21,971 nucleotides of DNA from Gemmatimonadota bacterium (GTDB taxonomy: Bacteria; JBHIER01; G020348925), in assembly GCA_020348925.1 (NCBI GenBank), contig CP070758.1:2990552-3012522 (forward strand). Direction: 5' to 3'. A program made the position numbers and the translations under genes. Each line of letters opens with the position of its first letter. The stretch's first letter is position 1. Shown here piece after piece: positions 1-7,071 of this stretch. The notes beneath the pieces are model-generated. The model was not told the DNA's origin and searched no databases. It was given only the letters and a program-made list of their open reading frames with translations.

Positions 1-239
1 ATGTAGGCACGGCCGGTATAGGAGTTATAGTCCTTAGCCCCGACAATCACATCATCGTACCCATCATTGTTCACATCACCAGCTCCGGAAACAGACCTGC
101 CAAAATAACTTTTACCTGTCGCATTTGATTCGGTGAAGGTTTGAAGCAGGATGACACTGGCCGTCGCCCCGGGTACACTTAGACACCATGTCAATAACAC
201 GGCGACCACAAACAGAACAGCAGGTCTCACTTTCCCCAT
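1..239 (-). CDS. FG-GAP repeat secreted protein, N-terminal part (cut by window edge)
   Basis: Seventy-nine codons read without a stop from an ATG at 239 to the left edge, so the gene continues outside. A strong Shine-Dalgarno (GGAGGAG) sits just upstream of the ATG. Residues 1-27 look like a Sec signal peptide: basic start MGKVRP, a hydrophobic core VLFVVAVLLTW, and an AxA-like cleavage region GATA. The mature part has the FG-GAP signature: YFGRSVSGAGDVNNDG followed by YDDVIVGA at about residues 45-68. The DVNNDGYDD segment is the calcium-binding loop type found in integrin-alpha-like beta-propellers. An exported propeller protein is therefore likely, probably with several more FG-GAP blades outside the window. 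Its ligand cannot be inferred. A promoter matching the window's recurrent motif lies about 110 nt upstream (349-379). Confidence 0.85.
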   Translation of the reverse strand, partial: MGKVRPAVLFVVAVLLTWCLSVPGATASVILLQTFTESNATGKSYFGRSVSGAGDVNNDGYDDVIVGAKDYNSYTGRAY

Positions 240-556
240 AGTGCTCCTCCTTTGTAATATGAGATCTGTTGAGGGTTAAATAGAACATCTGCAGGTTTAT
301 TGGCTTGATCCTTGTAAGGTTACAAAATCTAGTTATGAGAAACTGATCCAAAGTTATTTTATTTTTGGGTTATTGTCAAGCATATTATGAAGCATCAACA
401 TTACGTGGACGGGAGTTTGTATCTTGGGCTGGATGTATATCATGCAAAAAGTAAAATAGGACATACTCATTCCCTCACGCTACAAATTGAGGAGAATCCG
501 GAGTGACTTGCCTTTTGGATTTCTTGAAACTTAAAAATGAACTACACCTGCAAAAA
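240..556. other. Intergenic stretch between two minus-strand genes
   Basis: These 317 bases contain the Shine-Dalgarno and promoter of the FG-GAP gene (see 349-379). Between 380 and 556 I see no convincing ORF, no RNA gene and no hairpin followed by a T run, so the end of the upstream lipoprotein-like transcript is not marked by an obvious intrinsic terminator. Confidence 0.6.
349..379 (-). promoter_or_regulatory. Promoter TTGACA-N17-TAACTTTG for the FG-GAP gene
   Basis: On the minus strand TTGACA (374-379) is followed after 17 nt by TAACTTTG (349-356). This fits a hybrid of a sigma-70 -35 box and the Bacteroidetes TAnnTTTG box, the same arrangement as before pyrR and pepD. It would give a 5' UTR of about 100 nt before the ATG at 239. 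Confidence 0.55.
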
Positions 557-1429
557 CTACAACCACGACTCACTGATCTTTCGATGGAGTGTGACCTCAA
601 TATAGTGTTCCCACTCCTCACTCCGCTCGGTATCTTTACTATCAAGAATCCTTTCCTGTGATTCAAACTCATTCCCTTCTTTTTTCCTCGATCTAACACC
701 CCATTCAAGCACTGGACCGACTCCCTGAGCAATCAACACCTTGCTTTGCAGGATGAGTGCGTCCGGCACAATCAAGTCCGTTCCCCCAAAAGCAACCGTC
801 TTGTCTGCGGATAGAGTTATATCATAGAGCAGCGCAAACACGGCGAAGGAATCCAATAACACTGAACCTTTTTGCTCCAATACCAGACGGACCCGCGTTT
901 TCTGCTCCTGCCTGAAGGAATCAATGGTGGCATCCCAGACCTTCGGAATCTGCTCATGTACAAAGGTCGTATCCAGATTGCTCACATTCTTCGGGATCAA
1001 GACCAGGGGCGGCTCATAAACCGTCAATTGATCTGTCGAGTCACGAGTCTCATATCCTACAAGCATGATCCCTTCCTTTCCGAAGCGATAAAACTCCCTT
1101 GTAATAGCCCCGCTATCGTGAAGGACCTCCTGGTCCACTTGGCCAAGCGGCTCTTGATATGGGTGCCCTGTGAACGTACGGTGCTTCGTCACCGTTATCT
1201 TCGGACTTACGGTGTCCGGCGGCTGAGGGAGGATCCAACACCCCGCTTGTGTCTGAAGAACAGACGTGCTGTCTGCAACCGGAATTTCCCAGGAAATGTC
1301 TTGAAAAGTCGTTCCACTCTCCGGCCAGAAAGGTGGAGGGTTGCTCTGATGACAGACCACGACCAATAGAATCGAGGTGGTCCAGAAACACTTTCGAAGC
1401 GATTGTAATTTCGTCCGATCCATCACCAT
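557..1429 (-). CDS. Hypothetical exported, lipoprotein-like protein (290 aa)
   Basis: Translation from ATG at 1429 is supported by AAGGAG five bases upstream. A second in-frame ATG two codons later is possible. Residues 8-25 are a basic stretch plus a hydrophobic segment (FWTTSILLVVV) ending at Cys26. This resembles a type II signal peptide, but Val at -1 is not a standard lipobox residue, so lipidation is uncertain. The remainder is soluble, with many alternating beta-like stretches and no motif I can assign. The C-terminal third is charged (RSRKKEGNEFESQERILDSK). I do not recognise the family. It could be a cell-envelope protein or a lipoprotein specific to the lineage. A weak promoter-like TTGACA (1506-1511) with TATTTA 19 nt downstream lies on the same strand. 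Confidence 0.65.
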   Translation of the reverse strand: MVMDRTKLQSLRKCFWTTSILLVVVCHQSNPPPFWPESGTTFQDISWEIPVADSTSVLQTQAGCWILPQPPDTVSPKITVTKHRTFTGHPYQEPLGQVDQEVLHDSGAITREFYRFGKEGIMLVGYETRDSTDQLTVYEPPLVLIPKNVSNLDTTFVHEQIPKVWDATIDSFRQEQKTRVRLVLEQKGSVLLDSFAVFALLYDITLSADKTVAFGGTDLIVPDALILQSKVLIAQGVGPVLEWGVRSRKKEGNEFESQERILDSKDTERSEEWEHYIEVTLHRKISESWL

Positions 1430-1480
1430 CTACACTCCTTCTTTTAGGCTGATTCGAATGACACCAAAACAGAAGACCAC

Positions 1481-1511
1481 TAAATATGAACACAAAACAT
1501 GAATCTGTCAA
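1481..1511 (-). promoter_or_regulatory. Weak promoter-like pair upstream of the lipoprotein-like gene
   Basis: On the minus strand TTGACA (1506-1511) and TATTTA (1481-1486) are separated by 19 nt. The -35 box is perfect, but the -10 box fits the TAnnTTTG pattern only partly and the spacer is long. It lies about 50 nt upstream of the ATG at 1429. Confidence 0.3.
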
Positions 1512-1638
1512 CCAATAAAGACCTTATCATCCCACAAAATAAGGGGACAGGCAAGACAGGTTCTTTAAAATCCAACTTATTATTTTCGTTCTGTTTGCGA
1601 ACAAGGTCAATAGAGAAACCGAGCTTCTCCAGACAATG

Positions 1639-1704
1639 CATTCCCAGGCAGAGTTTGGGAATGAGGAATACCCCAAACTATAGTTCGGGTGTCCCGCCCG
1701 ACTA
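1639..1704. repeat. Pair of small palindromes (REP/MITE-like remnants)
   Basis: The first palindrome is a perfect 8-bp inverted repeat CATTCCCA (1639-1646) / TGGGAATG (1656-1663) with a 9-nt loop. The second follows at once: TAGT-T-CGGG (1681-1689) pairs with CCCGACTA (1697-1704), an 8-bp stem with one bulged base. Neither is followed by a T run, so terminators are unlikely. The motif TGGGAATGAGG recurs as TGGGAACGAGG at 3399-3409 on the other side of the IS. Between 1430 and 1806 I see nothing else beyond the weak promoter and a 26-codon ORF (1725-1805) of doubtful status. Confidence 0.5.
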
Positions 1705-1806
1705 TTATTAGGAGTGTAAGAAGAATGTTTTTGCCAAAGGAGGATCGCTTTAGATTCAATACCTTGGCAATCCTAACCTCGTTCATTAGCCACAGGCAAG
1801 AGTGAT

Positions 1807-1843
1807 TTCTATCATTTTTGGGCAGCGTATACGATTTTGGTTG
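1807..1843 (+). repeat. Left terminal inverted repeat of the IS
   Basis: Pairs with 3077-3113. The longest identical blocks are TTCTATCATTTT (1807-1818) and AGCGTAT (1824-1830). Confidence 0.75.
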
Positions 1844-1892
1844 TAATTCTTCTATATGGTATGATATAAGGCTTATAATAGTAAGGGGTTGC

Positions 1893-1944
1893 ATAGTAGA
1901 CCGTGTTTACTTAGCGTGTTGAACATGCTAAGGGGGTCTATTAT
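1893..1944 (+). promoter_or_regulatory. Hairpin sequestering the transposase ribosome-binding site and start codon
   Basis: Outer arms ATAGTAGACC (1893-1902) and GGTCTATTAT (1935-1944) form ten pairs with one G-U. Inner arms TTAGCGTG (1911-1918) and CATGCTAA (1924-1931) form eight pairs with one G-U around a five-base loop. The right outer arm includes the first two bases of the ATG at 1943 and part of the AAGGGGG Shine-Dalgarno. Such structures are known to protect IS10, IS50 and IS200-type transposases from translation of read-through transcripts. That role is an inference here. Confidence 0.6.
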
Positions 1945-3067
1945 GCGAAGAAAGCGCTGTATTTTTTGCGGCAATCTCAATACAAGAAAACACGATAAGA
2001 GAACGAAGAAAAGAGCCACATCTTTTGGAAAGAGAGAGTGTTGTTATCAGCGTTGGTTCTGTAAAAGCTGTAATCGTGCTTTTAAACCGGATGAAGGTCA
2101 TTCAATCAATTTCTCTCTCAAAGTCAAAGCCTGTGAGTTATACTATGATAGGGAATCCAGTTATCGAGCAGTTGGTCGTCAACTTCGAATAGCGCCCTAT
2201 CGAGTGTTTCAGATCATCAATGCATTGGGTGCCAATTGCAAATCTACGATTGAAATGGCCAGAGAGTTAAATCCTCACTGGTCAGGATATCTGTTTATAG
2301 ATGAAAAATGCATCTGGATAAAAGGTGATGAATGGTATCTCCTCATTGCTGTGGACTTGGGAACGCAAGACATTGTTCATTGGGACTTGGTTTCCAGGGA
2401 AGACGAAGTTAACGTGGCGTGGTTTCTCATAATTATCAAGATGGTAATAAAATATCCATTCAAGGGACTCATCAGTGATCTGGCGGAAGTGTTTTATGCG
2501 ACAACTCGATGGCTGCTAGCCGGGATACCTCATCAATTCTGCACGTATCATGCCTACAATATCACTGAATATTATTTCAAATACCGTTACACCGTTGGTG
2601 GCCACACGCTCTGGGTTCAACGGTTTCTTACTGTTACCAGGATTATCTGCAGATGCAATAAATTTGAGACGGCCTTAAGAGCTCTGGACTATTTGGAGCA
2701 CCATCAAGATGAAATCAAAAAAGCTAAGCTCATCAAACGGATGAATATCCTCAGACTCAGGTTTCCGTACCTTGTCAGGCGCTTCAAAGACCCAAATCTA
2801 AAACCTGATAATAACATTATTGAAAATGTCATCAGACAATTGAACCAGAAGTTAAAGAAAATCGCCGGATTTCAATCATACCAAACAGCCCACAATTCTC
2901 TTAGTCTTTTGGTCATGCGATACAGATTTCACAAATTCGACTGTTCAAGAATTCCTGGCAACAACAGAAAATCACCGCTTGTGCTTGCTGGAGTTAATAC
3001 CTCAACAATGAATTGGGTACGGTTCTCCCAAAAAACCAAACGTGCTCACAATACAAAGAAAATATGA
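1943..3067 (+). CDS. DDE (MULE/IS256-like) transposase with N-terminal zinc ribbon
   Basis: This is the intact transposase of the surrounding IS, 374 aa from the ATG at 1943, chosen because AAGGGGG lies six bases upstream. In-frame TTG 1889 and ATG 1925 are alternatives. Residues near the start form a zinc ribbon (CIFC, then WFCKSC) followed by a helix-turn-helix-like segment (SSYRAVGRQLRIAPYRVFQI). The catalytic core shows the first Asp in FIDEKCIW, the second in LISDLAEVF followed by HQFCTYHAYN, and the Glu in NNIIENVIRQLNQ. The D-D-E order and the CxxH between the second D and the E fit MULE-type transposases such as IS256. The zinc ribbon recalls the IS1249 branch, but that subfamily assignment is a guess. 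No frameshift or internal stop is visible, so the element may be active. Confidence 0.85.
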   Translation: MRRKRCIFCGNLNTRKHDKRTKKRATSFGKRECCYQRWFCKSCNRAFKPDEGHSINFSLKVKACELYYDRESSYRAVGRQLRIAPYRVFQIINALGANCKSTIEMARELNPHWSGYLFIDEKCIWIKGDEWYLLIAVDLGTQDIVHWDLVSREDEVNVAWFLIIIKMVIKYPFKGLISDLAEVFYATTRWLLAGIPHQFCTYHAYNITEYYFKYRYTVGGHTLWVQRFLTVTRIICRCNKFETALRALDYLEHHQDEIKKAKLIKRMNILRLRFPYLVRRFKDPNLKPDNNIIENVIRQLNQKLKKIAGFQSYQTAHNSLSLLVMRYRFHKFDCSRIPGNNRKSPLVLAGVNTSTMNWVRFSQKTKRAHNTKKI

Positions 3068-3076
3068 CTCAGTCAG

Positions 3077-3113
3077 CACCCAATTCCGGATACGCTCCCC
3101 CAAAATGATAGAA
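3077..3113 (-). repeat. Right terminal inverted repeat of the IS
   Basis: Begins ten bases after the transposase stop. In reverse complement it matches the left end over two perfect blocks of 12 and 7 bp, plus shorter ones. Confidence 0.75.
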
Positions 3114-3455
3114 TTCGGTCATACAAAGTCACTCCAATCAAGATATATGTAAATTATTCAGAGAATATTTATGTAATTCAATAGTAGTACTTAAAAATGT
3201 CATTTCACTTCTTATCACACGAAAAAGACTCTCCTGTTTTTTTCCCCTTGCTTTCAACAAGAAACAACATAGCTTACCCATATATCGATCTATCGCTGGA
3301 TTCCTCTCAAAAGGAGAGTTGAAAGTTGAAAACATGTAGTTTTTATAAAACTGACGAGCAAAACAAAGTCTCTCGTTCAACATCTCCGAACCGGAATCTG
3401 GGAACGAGGTTGTATCGGAACACACTGTAACACTTTAAAACAGAAGGAGATTTAA
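3114..3455. other. Intergenic leader region upstream of the surface-protein gene
   Basis: An AT-rich stretch without a convincing gene; the 95-codon minus-strand ORF across it has no homology I recognise and no ribosome-binding site. It contains a 7-bp inverted repeat CTCGTTC (3372-3378) / GAACGAG (3402-3408) whose right arm lies in TGGGAACGAGG, related to the palindrome at 1639-1663. A weak promoter candidate is TTGAAA (3319-3324) with TATAAA (3344-3349), 19 nt apart. No TAnnTTTG promoter of the kind seen elsewhere in the window was found. Confidence 0.5.
3372..3408. repeat. Small inverted repeat CTCGTTC...GAACGAG
   Basis: Perfect 7-bp arms separated by 23 nt. The right arm is part of TGGGAACGAGG, ten of eleven bases identical to 1656-1666. 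It may be a remnant of the same small palindromic repeat family. Confidence 0.4.
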
Positions 3456-6035
3456 ATGTTACGCTCAATCCTTTTTTCTACTTTGGTGTGTATGATCCTT
3501 GCTGGATTCGCTTGGGCACAGATTCCGCAGACCATGAGTTATCAGGGTATGCTCAAAGATGGTGCCGGCAATCCTGTGGCGGATAGTACAGTGACCATGA
3601 CCTTCAAGCTCTACGATGTGGAGGAGGAAGGCACAGCCCTCTGGCAAGAAATCCGGGAGGTAGAGATAACGGACGGTCTGTATCATGTGATTTTGGGTGG
3701 AGAAAATCCCTTGAACTTGCCCTTTGACAAGCCCTATTGGCTGGGCATAACAGTTGCGACAGAAGAGGAACTCACACCCCGTTATGCTCTGACTTCTTCT
3801 CCTTACAGCTTAAATGCAGTATCGACCATCGTCGAGCCGGTGGCCGGCCAGGATTTGGTAATTCTTAACACGGAGGGCGAACAGACGCACATTCTGAGCC
3901 AGAATGGAGATGTTGCTCATGAGGGCAAAGGAACCTTCGAAGGGGGTGTACTCATCAACACGGGTACCGATACCATGATGAGTATCATCGATACGGGTGA
4001 CGGTTACCTTTACGTCGGTTCAGATACGACACAAACTCTCGGAAAAGTGCCCTCATCAAAACCCGATAGTTACAGCGAAATCGATCATCTCAGGTTTAAT
4101 CCGTGGAACCTACAGGTGCCAGTTCTGTTATGTTATAAGCTAATAGCAGAAAAAGATGGAGGTGGTTTCGCTGTGGAAGCGAGACGACCGAACGGGAGTG
4201 GTATTCTTGCCGAGAGTGTAAGTAATCCAGCTATAAAAGCGACATCAGTATCTGGTAATGGCATTTTAGCCGAATCGCAATCACTATCTGGAGTGTATGG
4301 TAAATCACAATCCGATAATGGCGTGTTTGGAGAATCGGAAAGCTACATAGGTGTTTATGGAAAATCAGTGAATCACGTAGGCGTATATGGAGAATCCAGT
4401 ACTTCTAATGGTGTTATTGGTGAATCCGAGAGTCAGCCAGGGGTTGCAGGTCTTTCCCAAACGGGTTCAGGTGTTTATGGGAAGTCGACAGATCATTATG
4501 GTTTGAGAGCTTATTCCGAAAACGACATCGGTCTATTTTCTACGGGTGGTAAGGATGCTGCCCAGTTCGATGGTGATGTCCGTATTGAGGCTTCCGGTAA
4601 ATTAAAAATAGACAATGTGCCAGTTGATCCCAATGAGGAGAAATTCCTCGTCTGGTCAAGTGACAAGTTTGTAAAGTACCGAACCCTACCTGGTAATGGA
4701 GGTGATGAAGCCTGGCTACTGGATGGTGACAATATTTTTGTCGCTGGTAAGAACGTTCTCATCAAGGATGCCGAAGGAAATGTGACGACCCAGTTCAACG
4801 CCGACGGCACATCCACGCACAAAGGGCCGGAAACCTTCGAAGGCGATGTTCTACTAAAAGACAGCCGCTTAAGCTTTTTATCTTCCGAAGGAATTGAAAC
4901 AACCGTGTTAGACGCGGAGGGTGCATTATTCCCGCATGAGGTAATATTTGATGGCGGTATTCTTGTGCAAGCGGACACAGCGAATGACAAGAGTGCTCAT
5001 TTTACGGGTGGTGTCGATGTCCGGGGCGAGATCTCAGCCAAAAGTTTTCACATTGTTACCGATCATGAAGATACTCTTATAAGTCTCAATGCGGATGGAA
5101 CATCGCTTCATAAAGGTATCGAAACCTTCAAAGACGATGTCATACTCAAGGGCACAGACGGCAAAGGGATTAAGCTTGTCGATAGCGAAGGAGTGACCCT
5201 GGCCGGATTCGGCAGAAAGGACTTAGATACAGGACAAAGATTCGCAGTCTATGGTAAAGCAGAAACCGAGGGCGATCTGGCCGGAGCCTTCGATGGTGAT
5301 GTGGAGGTAAGGGGTGAAATCTACGCCAGCAGCCTGCATATCGTAAATGACGGGGGTGATACACTCACCAGTCTCAATGCTGACGGCACGTCAAACCATA
5401 AAGGGCTTGAAACATACGAGGCAGGGCTTTCTGTTCCGTTAGGGGATGGGAAGTTTATCGATATCAATCCTGAACTCGGTATTGCTATTCATGATAGAGA
5501 AGGTGATTTTTGTTTTCACGCCAATACAGAAGGCGATGCTATGATCAAGGAAACTCTCTTTGTGAAAAACTGCATTATCACCGGCGCCATCAGCAAACCT
5601 GCGGGTCAATTTAAGATTGATCATCCTCTGGATCCTGAAAACAAATTTCTCGGCCATTCCTTTGTGGAAAGCCCGGACATGATGAATATTTACAACGGCA
5701 ATGTAGCTCTGGATGAAGCCGGTGAAGCCTGGGTGGAACTGCCCGATTGGTTTGGTGCCCTGAACAAAGATTTCCGCTACCAGCTTACTCCTATCGGAGC
5801 ACCTGGGCCAAAACTCTATATCGCGGAAGAAATTCAAAATAACCGCTTCAAGATCGCCGGTGGAAGGCCAGGGATGAAAGTCTCATGGCAGGTAACAGGC
5901 ATTCGCCAGGATGCCTTTGCGGAGGCCAATCGTATTCAGGTAGAAGAGGACAAGTCTCCGGAGCACAGAGGCACCTATCTCCATCCTGAGTGTTTTGGCA
6001 AGCCCGAGTCGTCTCGTCTGAGTTATAAAGAATAG
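3456..6035 (+). CDS. Fibre-like surface protein with decapeptide array and conserved C-terminal domain (859 aa)
   Basis: The start ATG has AGAAGGAG six bases upstream. Residues 1-21 are a Sec signal peptide (core ILFSTLVCMILAGF, cleavage after AWA). Residues 25-125 match the N-terminal module of bacterial fibre-like surface proteins: MSYQGMLKDGAGNP, an FKLYD strand, YWLGI and LTSSPYSLNA. Residues 249-368 are twelve uninterrupted 10-residue repeats of type GVYGxSxSxx, for example GVFGESESYI and GVYGKSVNHV, predicting a regular beta structure. HxG-x-x-TF modules occur at His155, 455, 552 and 648; the last three are spaced 96-97 residues apart, each led by NADGTS. The C-terminal domain (about 715-859) contains LDPENKFLGHSFVESPDMMN, a DFRYQLT strand and SWQVTGIRQD, a tail I recall from many large surface proteins of uncultured bacteria. 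An exported, probably trimeric or solenoidal adhesin is likely; its ligand is unknown. Confidence 0.85.
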   Translation: MLRSILFSTLVCMILAGFAWAQIPQTMSYQGMLKDGAGNPVADSTVTMTFKLYDVEEEGTALWQEIREVEITDGLYHVILGGENPLNLPFDKPYWLGITVATEEELTPRYALTSSPYSLNAVSTIVEPVAGQDLVILNTEGEQTHILSQNGDVAHEGKGTFEGGVLINTGTDTMMSIIDTGDGYLYVGSDTTQTLGKVPSSKPDSYSEIDHLRFNPWNLQVPVLLCYKLIAEKDGGGFAVEARRPNGSGILAESVSNPAIKATSVSGNGILAESQSLSGVYGKSQSDNGVFGESESYIGVYGKSVNHVGVYGESSTSNGVIGESESQPGVAGLSQTGSGVYGKSTDHYGLRAYSENDIGLFSTGGKDAAQFDGDVRIEASGKLKIDNVPVDPNEEKFLVWSSDKFVKYRTLPGNGGDEAWLLDGDNIFVAGKNVLIKDAEGNVTTQFNADGTSTHKGPETFEGDVLLKDSRLSFLSSEGIETTVLDAEGALFPHEVIFDGGILVQADTANDKSAHFTGGVDVRGEISAKSFHIVTDHEDTLISLNADGTSLHKGIETFKDDVILKGTDGKGIKLVDSEGVTLAGFGRKDLDTGQRFAVYGKAETEGDLAGAFDGDVEVRGEIYASSLHIVNDGGDTLTSLNADGTSNHKGLETYEAGLSVPLGDGKFIDINPELGIAIHDREGDFCFHANTEGDAMIKETLFVKNCIITGAISKPAGQFKIDHPLDPENKFLGHSFVESPDMMNIYNGNVALDEAGEAWVELPDWFGALNKDFRYQLTPIGAPGPKLYIAEEIQNNRFKIAGGRPGMKVSWQVTGIRQDAFAEANRIQVEEDKSPEHRGTYLHPECFGKPESSRLSYKE
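4200..4559 (+). repeat. Twelve tandem 30-bp coding repeats (decapeptides)
   Basis: Residues 249-368 of the surface protein divide into twelve 10-residue units with no gap. The best-conserved units are GVYGKSQSDN, GVYGKSVNHV and GVYGKSTDHY; the first three and last two are more diverged (GILAES and GLRAYS types). The Gly, the hydrophobic residue at position 2 and Ser at position 6 are the most constant. Confidence 0.85.
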
Positions 6036-6296
6036 AAGAGCCGTAGCTTGTTATGCTGACTAAAACAAGGGTAATTCAATGAAACTCAGACAGACCATTT
6101 GCAAAACTCGTTTGAGAGATGCCCAAATTCAGCGAACAGCAATCTGGACGGTCAGATGCGCAGCGATGAATTTCTTTCTTTGAGGTATTTTAGCAACTTT
6201 TCTCGGAAAAACCGTAAAATATCTGCTTCGACACTCAAAGAAAGAATCATCTTTTTAAAAATGCTGCAAAAATATGCAGCACCTATCAGAAAAAAC
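6036..6296. other. Intergenic region between the surface-protein gene and the pyr promoter
   Basis: No credible gene: a 72-codon plus-strand ORF (6099-6317) lacks a ribosome-binding site and runs into the pyr promoter. A 6-bp hairpin TGCTGC (6262-6267) / GCAGCA (6276-6281) has a T run only when read on the minus strand, where no gene precedes it. I see no clear plus-strand terminator for the surface-protein transcript. Confidence 0.5.
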
Positions 6297-6327
6297 TTGA
6301 CTCTTTCCACTCTGTGACGTAACTTTG
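6297..6327 (+). promoter_or_regulatory. Promoter of the pyr operon, TTGACT-N17-TAACTTTG
   Basis: TTGACT (6297-6302) and TAACTTTG (6320-6327) are separated by 17 nt. Transcription would start near 6332-6335, just before the PyrR-binding hairpin, which is where the leader should begin. Confidence 0.65.
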
Positions 6328-6342
6328 TAAAAATTCGGAATA

Positions 6343-6458
6343 CCTTTAAACTAGTCCCGCGAGGCTAGTAAGGGGTTTAAGGGGTGATGCGATTGAGAGG
6401 TGGAAAATCGGTCACAAGTTGAATGCCTTCTTGTAGCTTTGCGAGAGGGTATTTTTTT
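6343..6458 (+). promoter_or_regulatory. PyrR-responsive attenuator leader (pyr operon)
   Basis: A hairpin with outer arms CCTTTAAA (6343-6350) and TTTAAGG (6376-6382) and an inner ACTAG/CTAGT stem displays AGTCCCGCGAGGCT (6353-6366). This matches the PyrR-binding consensus ARUCCNGNGAGGYU at every position. It is followed by a terminator hairpin, TGCCTTCT (6424-6431) with AGAGGGTA (6444-6451), and seven Ts (6452-6458). By analogy with Bacillus, UMP-loaded PyrR would stabilise the first hairpin and so favour termination. Pairing of AAGG near 6380 with CCTT near 6427 could be the competing antiterminator, but that part is inference. Confidence 0.8.
6424..6458 (+). terminator. Attenuator terminator before pyrR
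   Basis: Stem TGCCTTCT/AGAGGGTA (eight pairs, two of them G-U), 12-nt loop, then TTTTTTT. It lies 58 nt upstream of the pyrR start codon. Confidence 0.65.
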
Positions 6459-6516
6459 AACCGCGATAAACCGTACGAGAAAGAGGTTCACCCGTCAGGA
6501 GGTTCAGGAGGCTGGT

Positions 6517-7071
6517 TTGAAAAAAGCACAAGTATTGAGCAAAGAAGATGTTCGGCGGGCCGTAACCCGGATCGCTCATGAAATCGTGGAGCGCAACCAC
6601 GGGGCGGATGATCTCGTCGTTATCGGCATCCAGACCCGAGGAGCCTTGTTGGCTGAGCGTGTCGCCCTGAAGATCGGCGAGATTGAACATGTCACTGTCC
6701 CGGTGGGTATTCTTGATATTACATTGTATCGGGATGACTTTCGAAAGCGGCTGAAACAACCTTTGGTCAAAGCCACGAAGATTCCCTTTGATATCGATGA
6801 TAAAGACGTCATCCTTGTGGATGACGTTCTGTATACCGGCCGGACCGCCAGAGCGGCACTGGATGAATTGACCGATTTCGGTCGTCCGAGGACGATCCAG
6901 TATGCGATTCTTGTTGATCGAGGCCATCGAGAGTTTCCTATTCGAGCCGATTACGTTGGGAAGAATGTTCCGACGTCGCGCAACCAGGAAGTTTTTGTGA
7001 AAATTGAGGAAGTCGATGGGATCGATGAGGTAACTGTTGAGGAGGTGGAGGACACTGGCTCTGAAAAGTAG
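6517..7071 (+). CDS. pyrR: PyrR, pyrimidine operon attenuation protein / uracil phosphoribosyltransferase
   Basis: PyrR binds pyr leader RNA in response to UMP and often has uracil phosphoribosyltransferase activity. The start is placed at TTG 6517 because AGGAGG lies five bases upstream and the protein then begins [22 protein letters not shown], the usual PyrR N-terminus, giving 184 aa, the normal family length. The open frame continues back to 6400 but would run through the attenuator terminator. The PRPP-binding loop is [20 protein letters not shown], with [13 protein letters not shown] near the C-terminus, a typical PyrR feature. It is the first gene of a pyrR-pyrB-pyrC operon. A perfect PyrR-binding loop upstream indicates autoregulation. 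Confidence 0.95.
   Translation: MKKAQVLSKEDVRRAVTRIAHEIVERNHGADDLVVIGIQTRGALLAERVALKIGEIEHVTVPVGILDITLYRDDFRKRLKQPLVKATKIPFDIDDKDVILVDDVLYTGRTARAALDELTDFGRPRTIQYAILVDRGHREFPIRADYVGKNVPTSRNQEVFVKIEEVDGIDEVTVEEVEDTGSEK

Larger units (their letters stand above)
1807..3113 (+). mobile_element. Insertion sequence, about 1.3 kb, with imperfect terminal inverted repeats
   Basis: One intact transposase gene is flanked by inverted repeats. Left end 1807-1843 and right end 3077-3113 (reverse complement) share TTCTATCATTTT, then GGG, AGCGTAT, CG and TTGG with scattered mismatches, roughly 29 of 37 positions. The terminal repeats lie outside the coding sequence on both sides, and their size and the element length fit IS256-like elements. 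I found no matching 8-9 bp direct repeat outside these ends, so the target duplication has decayed, the true tips differ by a few bases, or the flanks were rearranged. The outermost seven bases (TTCTATC / GATAGAA) could belong to the element or be chance. Confidence 0.8.

Noticed and set aside
1541-1575. Possible remnant of a RAYT/IS200-type element (AAGGGGACAGGCAAGACAGG stretch)
   Set aside because: It resembles sequence I associate with such elements, but no transposase fragment accompanies it and I cannot verify the match.
1725-1805. 26-codon ORF beginning MFLPKEDRFRF just before the IS
   Set aside because: It has an AGGAG-like site upstream and ends two bases before the IS end, so it might be a gene scrap, but it is too short to assign and nothing continues it beyond the IS.
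4200-4559. CRISPR-like regular repeats
   Set aside because: The 30-bp periodicity is in frame within a long ORF, with diverged repeats and no unique spacers; it reflects decapeptides.
6262-6281. Terminator for the surface-protein gene
   Set aside because: The hairpin has a T run only on the minus strand; on the plus strand it is followed by CCTATCAG.
6099-6317. 72-codon plus-strand ORF
   Set aside because: No ribosome-binding site, no recognisable motif, and it overlaps the pyr promoter.
6400-6516. N-terminal extension of PyrR
   Set aside because: The frame is open, but it crosses the attenuator terminator and has no ribosome-binding site; the family N-terminus and AGGAGG point to TTG 6517.
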